A DNA stretch of 64,000 nt, from the NCBI RefSeq assembly GCF_000764305.2, contig NW_025936443.1, positions 48,645 to 112,644 on the forward strand, read 5' to 3'. The translations under genes and the position numbers were made by a program. Below, one piece after another: positions 12,494 to 24,291 of the stretch. Positions within the stretch are counted from its first letter, which is position 1, and each line of letters starts with the position of its first letter. Below the pieces are notes generated by a model. It did no database searches and was not told the origin of the DNA. It saw nothing but the letters and a program-made list of their open reading frames with translations. Origin of the DNA: Hyalella azteca. Its lineage: Eukaryota > Arthropoda > Malacostraca > Amphipoda > Hyalellidae.

Positions 12494-13380
12494 TCATATG
12501 AGCCATAAGGGCATCATGCCTCATATGAGCCATAAGGGCATCATGCCTCATATGAGCCATAAGGGCATCATGCCTCATATGAACCATAAGGGCATCATGC
12601 CTCATATGAACCATAAGGGCATCATGCCTCATATGAACCATAAGGGCATAATGCCTCATATGAACCATAAGGGCATCATGCCTCATATGAACCATAAGGG
12701 CATCATGCCTCATATGAACCATAAGGGCATTATACCTCATATGAACCATAAGGGCATTATGCCTCATATGAACCATAAGGGCATCATGCCTCATATGAGC
12801 CATAAGGGCATTATGCCTCATATGAACCATAAGGGCATCATGCCTCATATGAACCATAAGGGCATCATGCCTCATATGAACCATAAGGGCATCATGCCTC
12901 ATATGAACCATAAGGGCNNNNNNNNNNNNNNNNNNNNNNNNNNNNNNNNNNNNNNNNNNNNNNNNNGCGCTACATTTTACTGTTGCGGTAGCGGTAGCGC
13001 CCGTTACAATCTAGTGGGTGTAGCGGTAGCGGTAGCGCCCGCTACATTTAGAGCATGTAGCTTTAGCGGTAGCGCCGCTACATTTCCAAGTAGCGCTGCC
13101 CAGCTCTGCTCATATGAACCATAAGAGTATCATGCCTCATATGAACCATAAGGGCATTATGCCTCATATGAACCATAAGGGCATCATGCCTCATAAAAGC
13201 CGTAAGGTCATCATGCCTCATATGAACAATAAGGGCATCATGCCTCATATGAACCATAAGGACATCATGCATCATATGACCCATAACGGCATCATGCCTC
13301 ATATGAACCATAAGGACATCATGCCTCATAGGAACCATATGGGCATCATGCCTCATTCTATTCCATCCCACCATGCCTCA
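12494..13380. repeat. 27-bp minisatellite with an assembly gap
   Basis: The unit CATAAGGGCATCATGCCTCATATGAAC repeats about 16 times (12494-12917) and about 10 more times, diverged, at 13108-13380. Between them lie 49 Ns (12918-12966) and a GC-rich spacer (12967-13107) built from TAGCGGTAGCG and GCGCTACATTT motifs. The 27-bp period is a multiple of three, so both strands stay open (plus MNHKGIMPH, minus MVHMRHDAL). Neither is likely to be coding. Copy number is not reliable across the gap. Confidence 0.9.
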
Positions 13381-13383
13381 TAA

Positions 13384-16067
13384 GATGAAGCTTTGTTATA
13401 AGGCAGGATAAGCCGTGCAATCATCGGCCTCTAAACTCAGATTCAAACCCATAGCAACGAAAAAATGAATTTGCTGTTAAGCAAATAAATTATTTACAGA
13501 TGCTTTTCTCCAGGCATATGTTGACTTTGACTTCGTCACATTTTCTTAGTTGTATCAAGATAGCAAGTAGCTTTTTGTCTTTCCAGAATTTCTTACATAA
13601 TATATGCAAGTTATTTTACAAACATTTTTCTACCTTGAAGGGTATCACTGACTCATCTACTGGGTAAAAAAACAAATATCAACTACTGGGTAGATCATGC
13701 GAATGTTTTGAGTAAATGAAAACAACATTGGTTCATTTGAACTCAACAGTTCATATTATAAATGTCAGTAGTCAAGACACTCTGAGTGATTAAAATCAAT
13801 CAACACTATTACATCTTCATTTGGGATTACGAAATAATTGAAATAATTCATTCATTATTAGGATAGTATTCAAGCAGAAACGTTTTTCACATGTTAATGC
13901 TAGAAATTCCTCACCTTCTTCGGTCAGACTGAATTTATCCTAAACTTATGTAAAATACCATATTCTGACAATTGCAGGGAACTCCGAGAAATTCGCTGCC
14001 TATAAATTGAATTTTCATTCATCAAATAAAAGTTGCCATATTCAAGTTAAATATATTCCAATGTATAGTATTAAACGTATAACAGCTTTTTTCTTGATGG
14101 AGCTGAGCGTTTTTTCTTGCTTCTAACCAACTTCTGGCCGCGCGGTTAGTTGTTAATTGCCGCACGTCTACTAGCATAACTGATAAAATGAAATACCAGA
14201 CACATATTTTTTACGTATATTAAGGGAGCGCAGCATGATCCACAAATTTTACTCTTAAATAAGCCATGGAGCCAACGCTCAGCCTCAGCATGCAAAAAGC
14301 CAATCACTTTACACAGACGCGAGATAGAAGACGCACTCTTCGCTGGAACACCCTAATCAGCACCAGTGATACACTGCTGGAAGATAATAGCGCCGTAGGC
14401 CTTTGACCACAAAATCAGCATGCTCGATCGTGAGCAGGCAGTTCTGCATCCGGACTAACCTACTATGGCCTAACATCTTCTGGCCCAACCTTTTAACGCT
14501 GCCCCGACTCACAACCTTCTTGCAGCCAATAATTACTGGCTCTACCTTCTCACTTGCCCCTCCTCTCTAACGTCCAACAGCCAATGAGGTTAGGTTAGGT
14601 CCGCTCAGGTTCGTTTTGCGTGGTGAAATGTTGCGACTTGTGAATGTTAGGTCAGCAGATGTTTGGCGGGAATAGGTTTGGCCAGATGCAGTATGACCAC
14701 GCTTAACTTGGGCATGTTTAAGCTGTGGCAGTGGGTATACGGCGAAATGGCTTTAAGAACTGCACTTAATAGGCCGCTATTCCCTCTAGCTTTCTTACAC
14801 TCGTAAAGGAATGTGATTAAAGTGTGAAGTTGGGTGAAGCTGCCTCCGGCATGCACCCCGTTTATTAAGCAGAAGCCAGGTTCCACTCTGATTTCTGTTA
14901 TCATTGATTTATTGTTAAAATTTTCGCCTTTCCTGTTACTGCACACCGGCTCGTATAATCATTGTATAACTTCTTCATGATCAGCAGCTTGATGCAATAT
15001 ATAGTGTGGCCCTGTACTAATTCGAAATTGTTCATCGTCAACCTCATATGTTGAGTAGGTCTTGCTACGAGAATCCTTCAATTGTGAATAAAGCACATTT
15101 GTCCCCTAGAGCGTAAGCTGGAATCCGACGCACACATAATTAAGGTATGTATTTTCCCACATAAGAAGGATATGAAAATTTTTTTGCATGCAAAGTTTTT
15201 ATTAGTATATTTCTCAAAATTTCCGTAAACAGTAGCTCACTTTCTGTAAGATATAAACTGTGCGAGACTAATCCAAACGTAATCCAATTTTTCCTAAAAA
15301 GTGGTGTTCAAGTTCAAGTACAAACCATCCATGCTACAAAAGACTTCAGGGTAACATTTGACTAAGAATATGCGTATTTCACGGCCTAAATCAAGTCTTC
15401 CTTGCAGACGAACGAATATTGAGATTTCTTTTGCCATAGATTACAGATTATGTAAATAACTATATAAAACGTCGCTTAAATTAGAGATACTAAAACATTC
15501 TGAATGAAATTATGCGCCAGGCATGAAATGATGCCTTTAAAAATTGAGACGTTAGTGAAATTAAGCCGTATTCAGTATTTCGTAATTTTTAAAACAGGGT
15601 TGATGGAGTTATGAATGCCTCACATGTCGCTCAAAATTAAATTCTCGAAAAACGCTTTCGATCGAAAAGGCTTTCAGACATCCAACCGCCTACCAAAGCC
15701 TATGTTACGCGGTAAATTTAATAAGAGATGAAGATACTTATAGAATTAATATCTTATGACATGCCTTAAAACTCTCCAGAAATTTCAACAGTCATTTAAA
15801 GTCTCACAAACACTCAACATTGATGGCATTAACAGACAAGCAAATATCATCGCTCTAGTATATGCATATGATATGCATCCGTGATCTGGATAATTACAAC
15901 GACAAATAATCTTCTTAATACTAATGAATTACATTCATTTATATTCATAAATAAAATCTAATTTTCCAGTCCCACATTACAATGAAAAGTTGCAAATAAT
16001 ATTTGAACAAATCAATGAAAGCCCATGATAGTTTGGTATAAATTTGAACGTCTGCAAGTTGATAAGT
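13384..16067. other. Mostly non-coding; GC-elevated anonymous block
   Basis: A block at about 14240-14960 has raised GC and includes GAGGTTAGGTTAGGT and a minus-strand frame of 85 codons from the ATG near 14904. That frame has balanced composition but no recognised domain and may come from a transposable element. The flanks are AT-rich without supported features. Confidence 0.3.
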
Positions 16068-16659
16068 ATGTGTGTCAAAAAACGTATGTATTACAAAATT
16101 TGTTTTTAAAACTCACACTAGTTAAAGTAACTAAAACTGCCCAAAAACTAGAATAAGGTTGATTTTCTAGCGTTAAAAATGTGTAAGCTGAAAATAGAGG
16201 TTGCAATAGTCGATAGTCAGTCAATATAGAGGTTAAGATCTCTATCATTTTCATTTGAGATCTCTATTTTCATATCAAATAAAAATGAAAATTAAAAATT
16301 ATTCCTGAAAACTTAAATTTTCATATTTTTGTCAGCGTTAATTCCTTTTAATTATAGTTATTCAAAGGCAGTGGCTATTGTCGATGGCGAGTATTGACTA
16401 TATATATCTGCATTAGGCGAATGGCTTTGCATTAAGAAAACTTTTATATGCTTTTAAGTGTCGTTGTCGCATATTTTATTTGACTAAACAGTAATTTATC
16501 TCAAATCATAAATAAATACGGACATAGCATATAACAGCAATAATTTAAAACTTTATTCGCAGCCAATCAAAACTGAAACAATGCATGGAAATTTTGTGGT
16601 CCAAGAATGAATATTTTTTCACTTCTCAGAGGACAAATTTTCATGGAACAATTCTTATA
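16068..16659. repeat. Direct repeat of about 600 bp, copy 1
   Basis: Starts at TGTGTGTCAAAAAACGTAT and ends at GGAACAATTCTTATA. It matches 17298-17935 throughout, with scattered substitutions and small indels. Internal landmarks shared by both are AGGCAGTGGC-ATTGTCGATGGCG and TTTTGTGGTCCA-GAAT. Confidence 0.8.
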
Positions 16660-17297
16660 CAGGGTGCGGCGCGGGAACTTACTTATTTGAATTGCGCGCC
16701 ACGTGGCGGCCATTAGTCCTAGGAAGGTGGCGCCATGCGCAATATGGTGCGCGGGCTATGAAGTTTTTCGTCCACTCAGTTCAGTTGCGACCATGCAGTG
16801 GTCGAGAGAGGAGCAGTAATTTGTAATTCAAAAAGCTAGTCATAATTTGAAAAGGTCATTGAGACAAATCTAATTATGTATAACACAAGACTTTACCATG
16901 GGCGCTTTGCCCCGTGACACGCGTGGGCCCGTTGCCCCCACTAGGTATCATTTCAATTTATATCGTTTTATTTTAAAAGCTAATAGTCTAAACTTGGTCT
17001 CAAAATTATCCCTATAAATATTACTTTGAAAAAATAATTCAAAGTAATTTCAAAATCTTCATCTATAGTAATGGAAAAAAACTTTATTTAGCGGCAAAAA
17101 AATTATTATCTGGACTAAAACAGTTATTCGCAAAGAACTTAATAACGCAAACACTTAGCAAAACGTAAATCCGTACACTTCATCCCAGTGAAACTGCCGA
17201 CCGGCGGTAGAGAACACGGACCAATATCTGCCATACTTAGCGAGAAACCCGCTATGGGCCCATGACCCGCAGTGGGCTCGCTGCCCCATGTTACCCT
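16660..17297. mobile_element. Decayed DNA-transposon fragment inserted at a TA
   Basis: The junction ATTCTTATA|CAGGGTGCGG interrupts what is continuous (ATTCTTATATATC) in the second copy of the direct repeat, so this is an insertion after a TA. The end CAGGGTGCGGCGCGGGAAC and a short frame starting MQWSREEQ before a stop (from about 16794) resemble the start of a Tc1/mariner-type or related element. The matching right end was not found and the remainder is diverged. Confidence 0.35.
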
Positions 17298-17935
17298 ATG
17301 TGTGTCAAAAAACGTATACGTATTATATAATTTGTTTTTAAAGCTCACACTCGTCAAAATGACTAAAACTGGCCAAAAATTAGAATAAGGTTGATTTTCT
17401 AGAGTTACAAAATATGTAAACGGACAATAGAGGTTGCAATAGTCAATAGTCAGTTAATAGAGGCTAAGATCCCAATTGTTTAGAGTTTAAGATCTCTATC
17501 ATTTTCATTTAAGATCTCTATTTTAATATCAAATAAATGAAAATTAAAAATTATTTCTGAAAACTTGAATATTCATATTTTTTCAGTGTTATTTCCTTTT
17601 AATTATAGTTATTCAAAGGCAGTGGCCATTGTCGATGGCGAGTATTGACTATATACGTTATATCTGCATTAGGCGAAAGCTTTAAGAAAATTTGTATATA
17701 ATTTTAATTGTCGCTGTCGCATATTTTATTTGACTAAAATTAGTCGTATGTAAAAACACAGTAATTTATCTTCAATCATAAATGAATACGGACATAGCAT
17801 ATACAGTAACAGCAATAATGTAAAACTTTATTTGCAGCCGATCGAAACTGAAACTATGCATGGAAATTTTGTGGTCCAGGAATAAATATTTCCTCACTTC
17901 TCAGAGGACAAATTTTCATGGAACAATTCTTATAT
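17298..17935. repeat. Direct repeat of about 600 bp, copy 2
   Basis: Second copy of the 16068-16659 block, same orientation, lacking the insertion at its right end. Confidence 0.8.
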
Positions 17936-19032
17936 ATCAGAGTAAATCAGAATAGATACATTTCATTGGCTTCGGAAAATCTGTTGTGTAAAAATTTATA
18001 TTTCACACATATTATCAAGATTCAACTATTATTATCAAATCCTTAAACGCGTAGAGATACAGAACATTCTGTATAGATATTATGTTCTCTGATATGCATG
18101 GAGTTTAAGAGATATGTTTAAATTTTAATTAATATTTATACGAATTTCGTCTTATGCCAACATTGCCAAAATGCCCGGAACCTACTTCATCCCAAGCAAT
18201 TAACATTAAACGCAAAATTTTTTTGACTTCTTAAGTCTAACTATTTTACGATAAGGTGAATTCTCTATTCTACGGTAACAGTTCTTCCTCCTCCTTACAT
18301 CCTAGAAGTGTCAAAATATGGCAGTAAATCATTGTGTTATTCCTCTCGCCTTCAAACCTTTCTATACAAGCCAACGCTCAAACATTTATACGCATTTGTT
18401 CTATTCCTAAAATACAATAAATAGGAAGATAAACATTACATAAAAAATATAGGCAAAATGTTCATGGTGAATTGGCAAATATCTCTTCAATGCTTCGCTC
18501 GATATATATGATCACCTTTTTTAGTAATCGAAGAGGTTCAGTTGCATGTGACTTGCATTTTATTTTTTTTTTTCAATGCAATCTGACATGAATTCGCTAA
18601 CTCGGTTTCATTTTTTGGGTTTCAACCCACTGCATATTTCAACATACTTTTTCATGTCTTATTGTGAGTCACTCCACTTTCTGGCTGAACCTGGATTCAA
18701 ATTTAAAAATTTTAGAAAAAATTTGAATTCCTAGATTGATACCATAAGAAGAATTTCAAGCTACTAATTAGGGTTCACTAACAAAGAAAACGTTGAAGAG
18801 TTCAACGTTATGAAAACCAAACCTACGCACCCATAAATGCGATGTTTGGTTGATAATTTTTCACGCGAGTGCTTGTTTATATCAAATCAATTTATAGATT
18901 AAATAGAGAGACCAATGTTCACTTGTGTTTGCATTTTAAACCCGATGAAAAACCCAGCGAAACATTGAGTAAATCTCAGTCTTATTGTCAAAAATTAACA
19001 AATTTCAAGTCAGATGTTATTTGTCGTGCGGT
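17936..19032. other. AT-rich stretch downstream of the FReD gene
   Basis: No supported gene was found. On the minus strand this is 3' of the fibrinogen-related gene and may hold part of its 3' UTR. Confidence 0.4.
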
Positions 19033-19227
19033 CTACTCGACGGGTCTGATCTTGAGCACTAAGGTCTTCAGAGAATAGTTGTGGGGCGGTGGTCTACTCG
19101 ACGGGTCTGATCTTAAGCACTAAGGTCTTCAGAGGATAGTTGTGGGGTGGTTGGTCTACTCGACGGGTCTGATCTTAAGCACTAAACGGGTCTGATCTTG
19201 AGCACTAAGGTCTTCAGAGGATAGTTT
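19033..19227 (-). repeat. Tandem duplication of the FReD gene tail
   Basis: Units at 19033-19093 (61 bp), 19094-19155 (62 bp) and a partial one at 19156-19185 repeat the last ~43 bases of the coding sequence (about 19185-19227) plus a linker. On the minus strand each unit carries LKTLVLKIRP. The downstream copies read on to PVE and then a stop, whereas the exon itself ends PV-stop at the junction with the partial copy. Confidence 0.85.
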
Positions 19228-19366
19228 GAGTCCTTCCAGTGCCACCATGTCACCCCCTTCTCGGCGCCGTGGTAGCGGCCGCGGCGGTACTGTCCCGTAG
19301 GCTGCGTGCACGAACAGCGCCCCCACCACCAACCTCCCCCGCCGCGGCCACGGGCGCAACTGCCCC
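19182..19366 (-). CDS. FReD gene exon 4 (last)
   Basis: Acceptor TTTATACAG, 185 bp, phase 1 in, stop TAG at 19182-19184. Encodes SCARGRGGGGWWWGRC, PTGQY, EKGVTWWHW and YPLKTLVLKIRP. Typical C-terminal third; the end abuts the tail duplication. Confidence 0.92.
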
Positions 19367-22300
19367 CTGTATAAAAAACTTTGTAATTAGAAATAAAATC
19401 CTACATATTTATTAATACGCATTGCCATAGGACACGTGAATTTTTTTATTTATAGTTTTTAATTATCTTAAAACAACAGCAGTCATACGAGTAGCGCAGC
19501 CAAGCTCGTCTCAAAGTTCGTTCGCAGTTTTTAAGTCGTGGCCAACGCTGTACGATTGGGACGATTTAGAATTTATAAAAATTGTCTGCAAGGCCGAATT
19601 CTGCGAACTTCGAATCAAACAGAATTGACAAAACAACGAGAATTTACACAACAACAATAGATTAGACTTAAAAGCAAAGTGAACGAAAGTTAGTGAGTTA
19701 CTTTCAACAATAAATTCAGAGTAGATTTGGAAGCGTAAGCACTTAAAGAAATAAGGGATGCTTTGTATCAAATGGGCTGCATTTCTCGACCTAATGGGGC
19801 CATCCTAACGCAGTTTGGCCTAACAAATTGCGTATCAGTACTACGTTTTCACTCTGTTATTTATGAGGGTACGAAAATGGATCAATATTTGGAAAAATGA
19901 TCCATTCATTTTGTGAATGGGGTGGAATGACTCACAGCTTTCTTGGTCGTTATCGCGGTCGACGGTTGAGAACATCTGCAGGTGAGAGTGCCGCATGCTG
20001 TCACCCGCCGTGCCGGTGTAGCCGGACACCCGCAGCCGGTAGCGCTCGTCTGGTCCTGCAACCCTGCACACAGGAAAATTAATTGGTTATATTGTCCAAA
20101 TGATGATACGTTTTCTACAATGAGATGTTCTTTTTCCGGTATAAAACGGGTCTGGATGACCCGTACCGGGCAAAAATTGTATCGCTATTTGTGCAGAGTA
20201 TTACTAATTTCCTGGAGTTTACGGTACCTTCAGAAATTAACTTGACGCGGTTACTCGAATTCTTTAGTAACGTGGTATATATAGTTCACATTTTATGGCG
20301 AATGATTTTCATCATAGAAACATCCGGAATAAACTCTACAAGATTTCACAACAAATTTATCCGTGAAAATTTCGACGAAGTGATGCTAAATTTTCTAACG
20401 AATAGAATCAATAGATTATTCCAGTCTCATGAGTGAGCAAATATACTTTTTTTCATTGTATTAAAAAGTAATTTAATTTAAAATTCTGAACATTTNGTTG
20501 AAAATATCTTCTCAAAAGACCAGTTTTTAGGCCTGTTTACAAGTCACGACAAGTACTAGAATCGGCAATATGCAAAAAGATGCCTATTTCTTCAATGCCG
20601 GAGATGCTACGCTATGCTATACTATGCTATGCTATGATATGCTTTGCTTTGCTATGCTATGCTATGCTATGCTATGCTATGCTATGCTATGCTATGCTGT
20701 GCTATGAATGGGGTGGAAATGGGGCGAATGGGGTGTGCTATATAAAATGCGATTCTTTCTTAACGGGAATTTTCAATATTTTGTTATTTCTTACTGTAAA
20801 TAGGGACAATTTAGAAGAGATACGTATGTCGGTATGTGTTTTATTTTAGGTGCGGTTATGTCATTCGGATTGATGTTATGAAGTACCTAAGCATGAGTTA
20901 AATTACTAAGGGACAAGGTGCGATTACTTTAGACTACTTTACTTTACTTTACTTTCGACTACTTTATTACTATAGACTACTTACACGTGAGCGACGCGAT
21001 TCTATATATATTATGCTCTCTCTTTGACAATTATTATGTTTGATATTCTTCATGACGATGAATGAGTGCTTCCTAATCAGAAAAATATACGATCTGTGAA
21101 ATGTGCAACGATTAGTTCAGACTTACGAACTTATGTCATAGGGACTAACTGATGCGAGTCCTTTTAACTTTATTATCATCATTAATCCTACTATAAAATA
21201 ATTATCATCAAATCTTGCTATAACATAATTATAATTTAGTCCTGCTACAGCATAATTGTCTTCTAGTCCTGGGGCCATACTTTCAAAACTCGCTAAGTGA
21301 ACGGAAGTACATATACGCTCTATTTTCTTGTCTATATATGATTGGTGAATTTTGCTTGAAAAGCCGTCACTGATTGGCTGATGAACTTACGATCTCTTAA
21401 CTTTTTTTGAAAGTACAGGCCCTGATATATCATTATTATCATCATTATTATGGTACCCAATGACTCACGAGAAAAAATTGTACGCCGCCCAGGCATGCCG
21501 ACCCTCCCAATCCTCGAGGTCGGCGCGCAGTGAATACGACCGCTCACGCGTCAGGAAGTGCAGCGGCTCCAGTCCTGCTCAGTCACATTATAATAAACAT
21601 CATGTACATTTAAGACAAACAGCACTACGCTATAAAATACCATAAAAACTAAAACTTTCACTAATATGCTAACTAACTGCTACCATCCACAAACGTATAG
21701 GGTGAAATTGCCAATCGTAGGGTAAATTGGTATGAATAATGGCTTTAACCTAGTTAATCCAGTCATTTTCGTGCGACGTTCAATACTTCTCGGACCTCTT
21801 TTATCTATTTAATTAAAAATCACACTCTTCTAACATTTTGATCGCCTATCGCTGGCAAGTAAGATGTTATGATTAAAAAAAATACATTTAAATTATTGAC
21901 TACTAATTAATACCGACAAAATTCTAACCCAAAATCATTTCGTGTCTCACGCAAGATATTAATTAATGCTACCAAAAGACAGATACAAATGCTCAAACTT
22001 TATGGTTCAAAGAATACCGAATTATAAGAGGTATAAAAAGTTTATTATTATATAATAATCAGTATAATAGGTTTATAAGTGATATAGCTGCATGCGTTTG
22101 AACGGCTTAATATTCAAGACCGCTCATTGGCAGGGCGTTGCTATCTGTCGGAATTTCCATACACTCATTTTTATGTGTATGGAAATTCTCATGTAGTCGC
22201 TCACAGTCCATACACTCATGTAGTCGCACGCTCATGGCATAAAGCAAATGATCTGTGACAGACGCTTACATTTCTTAATTATTAATAAATAAACATAATG

Positions 22301-24291
22301 ATTAAAATTAATTTAAAATGAAATAAAATAAATTTCTTTATTATTAATGAAATACAATCGTATTCATTCTCTTTCGGAGTGGTATGTTTGAAAATAGTTA
22401 GTGTTAGTTTAGTGTTCGCTTGCGGCTAGCATTAAATGAGTTTCAATTTACCAGAATACAAAATAAGACAAATTTTCTTGGTTCATAATAAAGTATATAA
22501 TTTATATCTGTTTTCGAGAAGGTCAAACGTGTTCTTCGTTTTCAGTTAGAATACAACAAACTAAATCGTCGTGATCAACAGGATTTACTGACATAGCGTT
22601 GAAAGGATAAGCGTGATGAGAATAAATTCGTGAATATATTCATATGTACTCGTATGAGTTTTTGAAGCTCATTATTTCGTAATCAATACTCGTAATCTAT
22701 ACTCCTTTTCAATATAAAATATAATCGTAATGTTAAGAATAAAATTCAGACGCAACAATTGAGAATCCAGTAAGAAATACAGTATCAATTGCTCCAACTC
22801 TATAATATTATTTGAATTTAAATTAACTGTTAGTTTATGATTGATATTCAGACTCACCAACTAATCCAGTATCCAGTTATACAGCATCAAATGCTCTACC
22901 TCTTTAGTACTTTCTGAATTTCAAATTTTGTTACTTTATGATTGATATTCAGACTCACCAATCCAATATTCGCGGCTGGGCTCACCGAAACCCAATTCGT
23001 AGTCGGTCCAGGTTCTGTTGAAGCTGATGTGTCGCGGCACCTTCTTCCTGGAGATGATGACAGTCCAGCCGCCCCCCTGCGTCGTTTGGTCGCACATTAC
23101 CTCCCGTGACAAGAGTCCCGTCGGTTGGATCCTGTACACTCCGCTCTCGACAAAACCAAGATCGAAGACGTCTTGGCAGTCACGAGGCATGGGAGGATAT
23201 TCGAGATAAGTTTCAGGATCCTCCTGGCAATCCTCAGGCTTTGAAGGGAAAAGGGAATCTAGCCCTGCACGGATCCTGTCAAAGCCTGTTGTTTGCTGGT
23301 CATGCTTTGCCTGGTGCCGTCCTTTTGCTCTTGGTTTCTCTCGGCCTGCGTACGGCGCGCCCGCTCGAGATCGGTCTCGGTCGCGACCTCGATATCCCCG
23401 CTGTCGTCCGTAGACGCGATCTCTATCATGACCGCCTCGAAAATAAGGGTCAGGAGCCATTGTGGTCTCGTTGCTAAAAATGATACCGAAAGTTTCGAGC
23501 GTCTCTTGAGTTTCAAGGGGATTTTTTGTGCATCCTGGAAGAAATCGGTCCGAGGAAGATGGCTCTTGATGGTCAATTTCTTCGTCCTCGAAAGGCTCGT
23601 CGTAGCTGGCGGTGGGCAAGAGGGACTCCGGAGTGCTGTAGTGTGGACGCTGGAGGCTGTCCACAAGCATTTGTTGTTCGCGCACAACTGTAGCCAAGTT
23701 GTTGTTAACTTGGTAGAGCTTCTTGCGCATGGCGTGCATGTAGCACACAAAAGTGTCGTTGGCCGCCTGTATGCCTCTGATAACTATGTTATTTTTCTGT
23801 AGAACTTCTTCCCTGGCATCATAGACGCTATTGCGCACTGCATATAATTCTGCTTTTTGAGATCTAAGTTCATTTCGAATCTCATCGCCCTGCTCTGTAA
23901 TTTTTCTGAAGCCTCTTTTCATTCTCCGTTCAATTTCACGGACATCTCGGGACAGCGGAGGGTCCTCTACCGGCTCTCTGTCTCTCTGCTCTTCCGTTCT
24001 CGGCCTGACGTGATGATCAACGTCTCTGTCTGCGTATCCGTCTCTGTTGAGCCGCACCACCTCTTCTCGCAGTTCTCTGATCTCATAATTAATCTCATAC
24101 TGCAGAGCATTAAAAAGATCCTGTGTCTCTCTGCGCGTTTCTCCCAATTCGCGGCGAATTTCTCGCAGCAGCAACGCCAAGCTTTCGAAACTGGCCGGAA
24201 CTTGTCGGTTCTTATGAGCGGTGTTGTAACTATCAAAAGCAGCAGTCAAAACTGCCATGAAATGGAACACGAAGATAACTTTGAAAATCAT
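19182..24291 (-). CDS. Secreted fibrinogen-related protein (FReD), coiled-coil N-terminus, 4 exons
   Basis: Predicted extracellular recognition protein of the ficolin/tachylectin type, a family used in arthropod innate immunity and clotting. Exons 22959-24291, 21469-21574, 19936-20063 and 19182-19366 join with consistent phases (1, 2, 1) into 583 residues. Order of parts: signal peptide (MIFKVIFVFHFMAVLTAAF); charged coiled coil (about 25-220, rich in RE/REL repeats); acidic then RG/RD-rich disordered segment (about 250-340); fibrinogen domain (about 369-583). Domain landmarks are PRDCQDVFDLG, MCDQTTQGGGWTVI, YSLRADLEDWEG, YTGTAGDSM, the calcium-loop-like FSTVDRDND, GGWWWGRC, PTGQY and LVLKIRP. 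The domain has the usual ~215 residues. The start is the first true ATG; an in-frame TTG lies 12 codons upstream. Binding specificity cannot be read from the sequence. Oddities are a tandemly copied gene tail and an unusually glycine-rich stretch before WWW. Confidence 0.9.
19790..19905. mobile_element. MITE family 2, degenerate copy in FReD intron 3
   Basis: Shares GGCCATCCTAACGCAGTTTG, GCGTATCAGTACTACG and GATCAATATTTGGA with the better copies at 39828-39962 and 47066-47202. Confidence 0.4.
19936..20063 (-). CDS. FReD gene exon 3
   Basis: Acceptor TGTGTGCAG, donor AAGCT|GTGAGT, 128 bp, phase 2 in and 1 out. Encodes YRLRVSGYTGTAGDSM and FSTVDRDND, the calcium-site region of the fibrinogen fold. 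Confidence 0.93.
20125..20436 (+). CDS. 103-codon ORF inside FReD intron 2, opposite strand
   Basis: ATG to TGA, 103 residues (MFFFRYKTGLDDPYRAKIVS to NRINRLFQSHE), mixed helical composition, no signal peptide and no recognised domain. A TATAAA lies inside the start of the frame. It could be a nested gene, a relic or chance. One nearby inverted repeat (CGGGTC/GACCCG) sits at its beginning. Confidence 0.25.
   Translation: MFFFRYKTGLDDPYRAKIVSLFVQSITNFLEFTVPSEINLTRLLEFFSNVVYIVHILWRMIFIIETSGINSTRFHNKFIRENFDEVMLNFLTNRINRLFQSHE
20605..20706. repeat. CTATG pentanucleotide microsatellite
   Basis: About 20 copies of the GCTAT/ATGCT motif with a few interruptions, in an intron of the FReD gene. Confidence 0.95.
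21270..21424 (+). mobile_element. MITE family 1, best-preserved copy
   Basis: Ends CTGGGGCCATACTTTCAAAA and TTTTGAAAGTACAGGCCCTG are inverted repeats; no coding capacity. The inverted counterpart is at 3993-4145. It lies in FReD intron 1. Confidence 0.65.
21469..21574 (-). CDS. FReD gene exon 2
   Basis: Acceptor CTGAGCAG, donor TCTC|GTGAGT, 106 bp, phase 1 in and 2 out. Encodes LEPLHFLT, YSLRADLEDWEG and WAAYNFF, the conserved LxxLHxLT and LRVDLEDWEG blocks of fibrinogen domains. Confidence 0.93.
22151..22188. repeat. Perfect 14-bp hairpin
   Basis: GAATTTCCATACAC (22151-22164) and GTGTATGGAAATTC (22175-22188) are exact inverted repeats with a 10-base loop. TCCATACACTCATGTAGTCG recurs just to the right. 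It lies in FReD intron 1; no known function. Confidence 0.85.
22959..24291 (-). CDS. FReD gene exon 1
   Basis: Holds the signal peptide, coiled coil, RG-rich linker and the first third of the fibrinogen domain (444 codons plus one base). The donor ATTG|GTGAGT at 22958 matches the usual break after the YWIG/FWLG motif. Long antisense frames here are shadows. Confidence 0.93.

Noticed and set aside
12453..13383. Long open frames of 150-208 codons on both strands
   Set aside because: They come from a 27-bp repeat whose period is a multiple of three and one of them crosses an N gap. No start context or family supports a protein.
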